Shown: piece after piece, positions 61,914 to 64,000 of the stretch
Layout of the letters: the number at the start of each line of letters is the position of its first letter
Numbering within the stretch: the first letter of the stretch is position 1
NCBI RefSeq assembly: GCF_008329905.1
Contig: NZ_CP032155.1
Location: forward strand, 496,001 to 560,000
DNA length: 64,000 bases
Reading direction: 5' to 3'
Origin: Mycobacterium sp. ELW1
GTDB lineage: Bacteria; Actinomycetota; Actinomycetes; Mycobacteriales; Mycobacteriaceae
Program-made: the position numbers and the translations under genes
The notes under the pieces: generated by a model
Seen by the model: the letters and a program-made list of their open reading frames with translations, nothing else
What the model was told of the DNA's origin: nothing
Databases searched by the model: none

Positions 61914-64000
61914 CGCTTGCCCGGCGGCCGCGCACCCCTGGCGATGCCGAGGCCCTTCACCGGAGGCTGTTCGGCCTGAGGCGCTTCGGCTTTCGGCTCC
62001 TCCGCCTTGGCGGCTTCGGCTTTGGCTTCAGCCGGTGCGGCCGGCTCAGGCGCCGACGGCTCAGCTGCGGCTTCGGCCGGAGCAGGCGCTGCTGCCGGAG
62101 CGGACTTCTTGGCGCCGGGTCGCTTGGCACCCGCGGCGATGCCGAGGCCCTTGACTTCCGGCTCGGGCTTGGCCGGTGCCTCGGCCGCGGGGGCTTCAGC
62201 CGGTGCCTCAGCAGCGGGAGCAGCAGCCGGTGCCTCAGCAGCGGGAGCAGCAGCCGGTGCCGCGGCAGCCGGAGCGGCGGCCGCCGACTTCTTGGCGCCG
62301 GGTCGCTTGGCGCCCGAAGCGATGCCGAGCCCCTTGACGGGCGCTTCTGCGGCAGGCGCGGCGGCAGCCGGTGCCTCAGCGGCGGGAGCCGCAGTCGATG
62401 CCGCGGCAGCCGGAGCGGCGGCCGCCGACTTCTTGGCGCCGGGTCGCTTGGCGCCGCCGGCGATGCCGAGGCCCTTGACGGGCTGGGCGGCCGGAGCGTC
62501 GGCAGCGGGAGCCTCGGCGGCAGGAGCCGCATCGGCGGCCTTCTTGGCGCCGGGGCGCTTGGCGCCGCCCGCAAGACCCAGCCCCTTGACCGGCGCGGCT
62601 TCTTTGACCGGCGCGGCTTCCTTGGCCGGTGCCGACGGCGCGGCCGCGGCAGCCTCGGCGGCGGGAGCCGGCTCGGGCTCGGCCTTCGGCGCGGGAGGCG
62701 CCTGCGCCGGTGCCGCAGCGGCGGCAGCCTCAGCCTCGCGTGCGGCCGTGCCCTTCTCCGGCAGCGTGATACCGCTCAAGTCCAGCGAGCCCAGCAGCAG
62801 CTGGGCGACGTCGAGCACCTCGACCTCGTCGGCCTTGTCGCGGTCGCCGACACCGTCGGTGATCATCACCCGGCAGAACGGGCAGCCGGTGGCGATCTTG
62901 GCCGGATCCAGCGTCAGCGCCTCGTCGACGCGTTCGTGGTTCACGCGCTTACCGATGTGCTCTTCCATCCACATCCGCGCGCCACCGGCGCCGCAGCACA
63001 GGCCGCGATCGGCGTGCCGCGGCATTTCCTTCAGCGTCACGCCCGAGGCGTCGATCAGCTCACGCGGTGCGTCGTAGACCTTGTTGTGCCGGCCCAGGTA
63101 GCACGGGTCGTGATAGGTGACGTTGGCTCCACCATCGACAGCCTTGACCGGGACGAGCTTCTTGTCGCGCACCAGGCGGTTCAGCAACTGGGTGTGGTGC
63201 ACCACGGTGTAGCTGCCGCCGACCTGCGGGTACTCGCGGCCCAGCGTGTTGAAGCAGTGCGGGCAGGTCACGACGATCTTGCGGTCGACCCGCTCGACGC
63301 CTTCGAACAGATCGTTCAGTGTCTCGACGTTCTGCGAGGCCAGCTGCTGGAACAGGAACTCGTTACCGGAGCGGCGAGCCGAGTCGCCGTTGCAGGTCTC
63401 GCCGTCGCCGAGCACCAGGAACTTCACGCCGGCAGCGGCCAGCAGTTCGGCAACCGCCTTGGTGGTCTTCTTGGCGCGGTCCTCGTATGCGCCGGCGCAG
63501 CCCACCCAGAACAGGTACTCGAAGCCGGCGAACGACTCGACGTCCTTGCCGTAGACCGGGATGTCGAACTCGACCTCGTCGATCCAGGTGAGGCGTTCCT
63601 TCGCGTTCTGGCCCCACGGGTTGCCCTTGGATTCCAGGTTCTTGTAGAGCACACCCAGCTCGCTGGGGAATTCCGACTCCATCATCACCTGGTAGCGGCG
63701 CATGTCGACGATGTGGTCGATGTGCTCGATGTCCACCGGGCACTGCTCGACGCAGGCGCCGCAGGTGGTGCACGACCACAGCACGTCGGGATCGATCACG
63801 CCGAGCTGCTCGGCGGTACCCACCAGCGGACGGGTCGCCTGCGCCGGGCCGGAGCCCATCACGCGTTCGAAGCCCGACTCCGGAACGTGGTCGTGCGCGT
63901 CGTGCTTGGTCTCGACGAAACCGCCCTCGGCGGAGGCGAACTGTTCGGCCTCGTTCTCACCGTTGGGGATCGGCTTGCCGCCGATGATGTACGGCGCCTT
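61910..64000 (-). CDS. heterodisulfide-reductase-like Fe-S oxidoreductase with repeat-rich tail (Rv0338c-like; 5' end beyond window)
   Basis: The frame is open to the right edge (697 visible residues). A 4Fe-4S motif CTTCGACVEQCPVDI is followed by two CCG-type domains (CPHCFNTLGREYP, GLCCGAGGARMW and CPFCRVM segments). The enzyme moves electrons between iron-sulfur clusters and an unknown partner, probably at the membrane. The C-terminal ~220 residues are an Ala/Pro/Glu-rich tail with five copies of a KGLGIAxGAKRPGAKK-like motif. The ATG at 63862 is internal, since the frame continues upstream with family-like sequence (GGKPIPNGENEAEQF). In M. tuberculosis the protein is ~880 aa, by memory. 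Confidence 0.88.
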   Translation of the reverse strand, partial: KAPYIIGGKPIPNGENEAEQFASAEGGFVETKHDAHDHVPESGFERVMGSGPAQATRPLVGTAEQLGVIDPDVLWSCTTCGACVEQCPVDIEHIDHIVDMRRYQVMMESEFPSELGVLYKNLESKGNPWGQNAKERLTWIDEVEFDIPVYGKDVESFAGFEYLFWVGCAGAYEDRAKKTTKAVAELLAAAGVKFLVLGDGETCNGDSARRSGNEFLFQQLASQNVETLNDLFEGVERVDRKIVVTCPHCFNTLGREYPQVGGSYTVVHHTQLLNRLVRDKKLVPVKAVDGGANVTYHDPCYLGRHNKVYDAPRELIDASGVTLKEMPRHADRGLCCGAGGARMWMEEHIGKRVNHERVDEALTLDPAKIATGCPFCRVMITDGVGDRDKADEVEVLDVAQLLLGSLDLSGITLPEKGTAAREAEAAAAAAPAQAPPAPKAEPEPAPAAEAAAAAPSAPAKEAAPVKEAAPVKGLGLAGGAKRPGAKKAADAAPAAEAPAADAPAAQPVKGLGIAGGAKRPGAKKSAAAAPAAAASTAAPAAEAPAAAAPAAEAPVKGLGIASGAKRPGAKKSAAAAPAAAAPAAAPAAEAPAAAPAAEAPAEAPAAEAPAKPEPEVKGLGIAAGAKRPGAKKSAPAAAPAPAEAAAEPSAPEPAAPAEAKAEAAKAEEPKAEAPQAEQPPVKGLGIARGARPPGKR

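Overview
The window is a GC-rich (about two-thirds G+C), gene-dense chromosomal segment from a mycobacterium, most likely an environmental or fast-growing species. Many genes start with GTG and adjacent genes often overlap by 4 nt (ATGA or GTGA). The family content is mycobacterial: mycothiol-dependent isomerase fold, Stf0 sulfotransferase, 13E12/DUF222 HNH protein, mycobacterial lipoproteins and a LexA box of the mycobacterial type. From memory, not from a search, the backbone is collinear with the M. tuberculosis stretch Rv0271c to Rv0338c: fadE6, hydrolase, VOC protein, TetR, DUF2236 oxygenase, Rv0281-type methyltransferase, Rv0293c-type hydrolase, tam, stf0, sulfatase, Rv0309-type L,D-transpeptidase, Rv0310c, Rv0315-type glucanase with Rv0314c-type lipoprotein, tRNA-Gly, dcd, udgA, rmlA, aspC, 13E12 protein and the Rv0338c-type Fe-S reductase. 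Lineage-specific blocks are set into this backbone.

Region by region. 1-9.6 kb: acyl-CoA/organic-acid metabolism (fadE6, MFS transporter, 2-hydroxyacid dehydrogenase, hydrolases) with a TetR regulator and a DUF2236 oxygenase. The ESX-3 locus usually found between the Rv0281-type and Rv0293c-type genes is absent; those genes are 3 bp apart. 9.6-16.8 kb: polyprenyl-phosphate-type glycosyltransferase, tam, sulfotransferase/sulfatase, and two PAP2 phosphatases, one fused to a diacylglycerol-kinase domain. 16.8-20.5 kb: a three-gene overlapping operon of ESX-associated type (membrane protein, 747-aa Pro/Ala-rich protein, 321-aa Ala/Gly-rich protein) with a strikingly AT-richer 5' part. 20.8-25.6 kb: L,D-transpeptidase, a very long hairpin, WrbA-like flavoprotein, an exported zinc metalloprotease and a 48-aa small protein.

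25.8-33.1 kb: a TetR regulator divergent from a leaderless gene of unknown function paired with a DapB-like dehydrogenase, an exported protein, a zinc alcohol dehydrogenase with a clean operator-like palindrome, and a PoxB-type pyruvate oxidase. 33.2-38.8 kb: a complete dipeptide/oligopeptide ABC importer operon (A-C-B-D-F order). 39-50 kb: mostly secreted or membrane proteins (internally duplicated exported protein, GH16 glucanase, lipoproteins, diiron ferritin-like protein, DUF4344 metallopeptidase, SMP-30, Abi-alpha/DUF445 pair) and a TetR/DUF1330 divergent pair.

49.8-64 kb: housekeeping nucleotide and sugar metabolism (tRNA-Gly, dcd, DUF7159-like membrane protein, UDP-glucose dehydrogenase, rmlA), a YibE/F membrane protein with a His-rich microsatellite-encoded N-terminus, a flavoprotein, an aminotransferase, an SOS-box-controlled HNH protein and a heterodisulfide-reductase-like protein with a repeat-rich tail that runs off the right edge. 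The rmlA gene carries an apparent one-base deletion in a C run. No CRISPR array, insertion sequence or prophage was seen.
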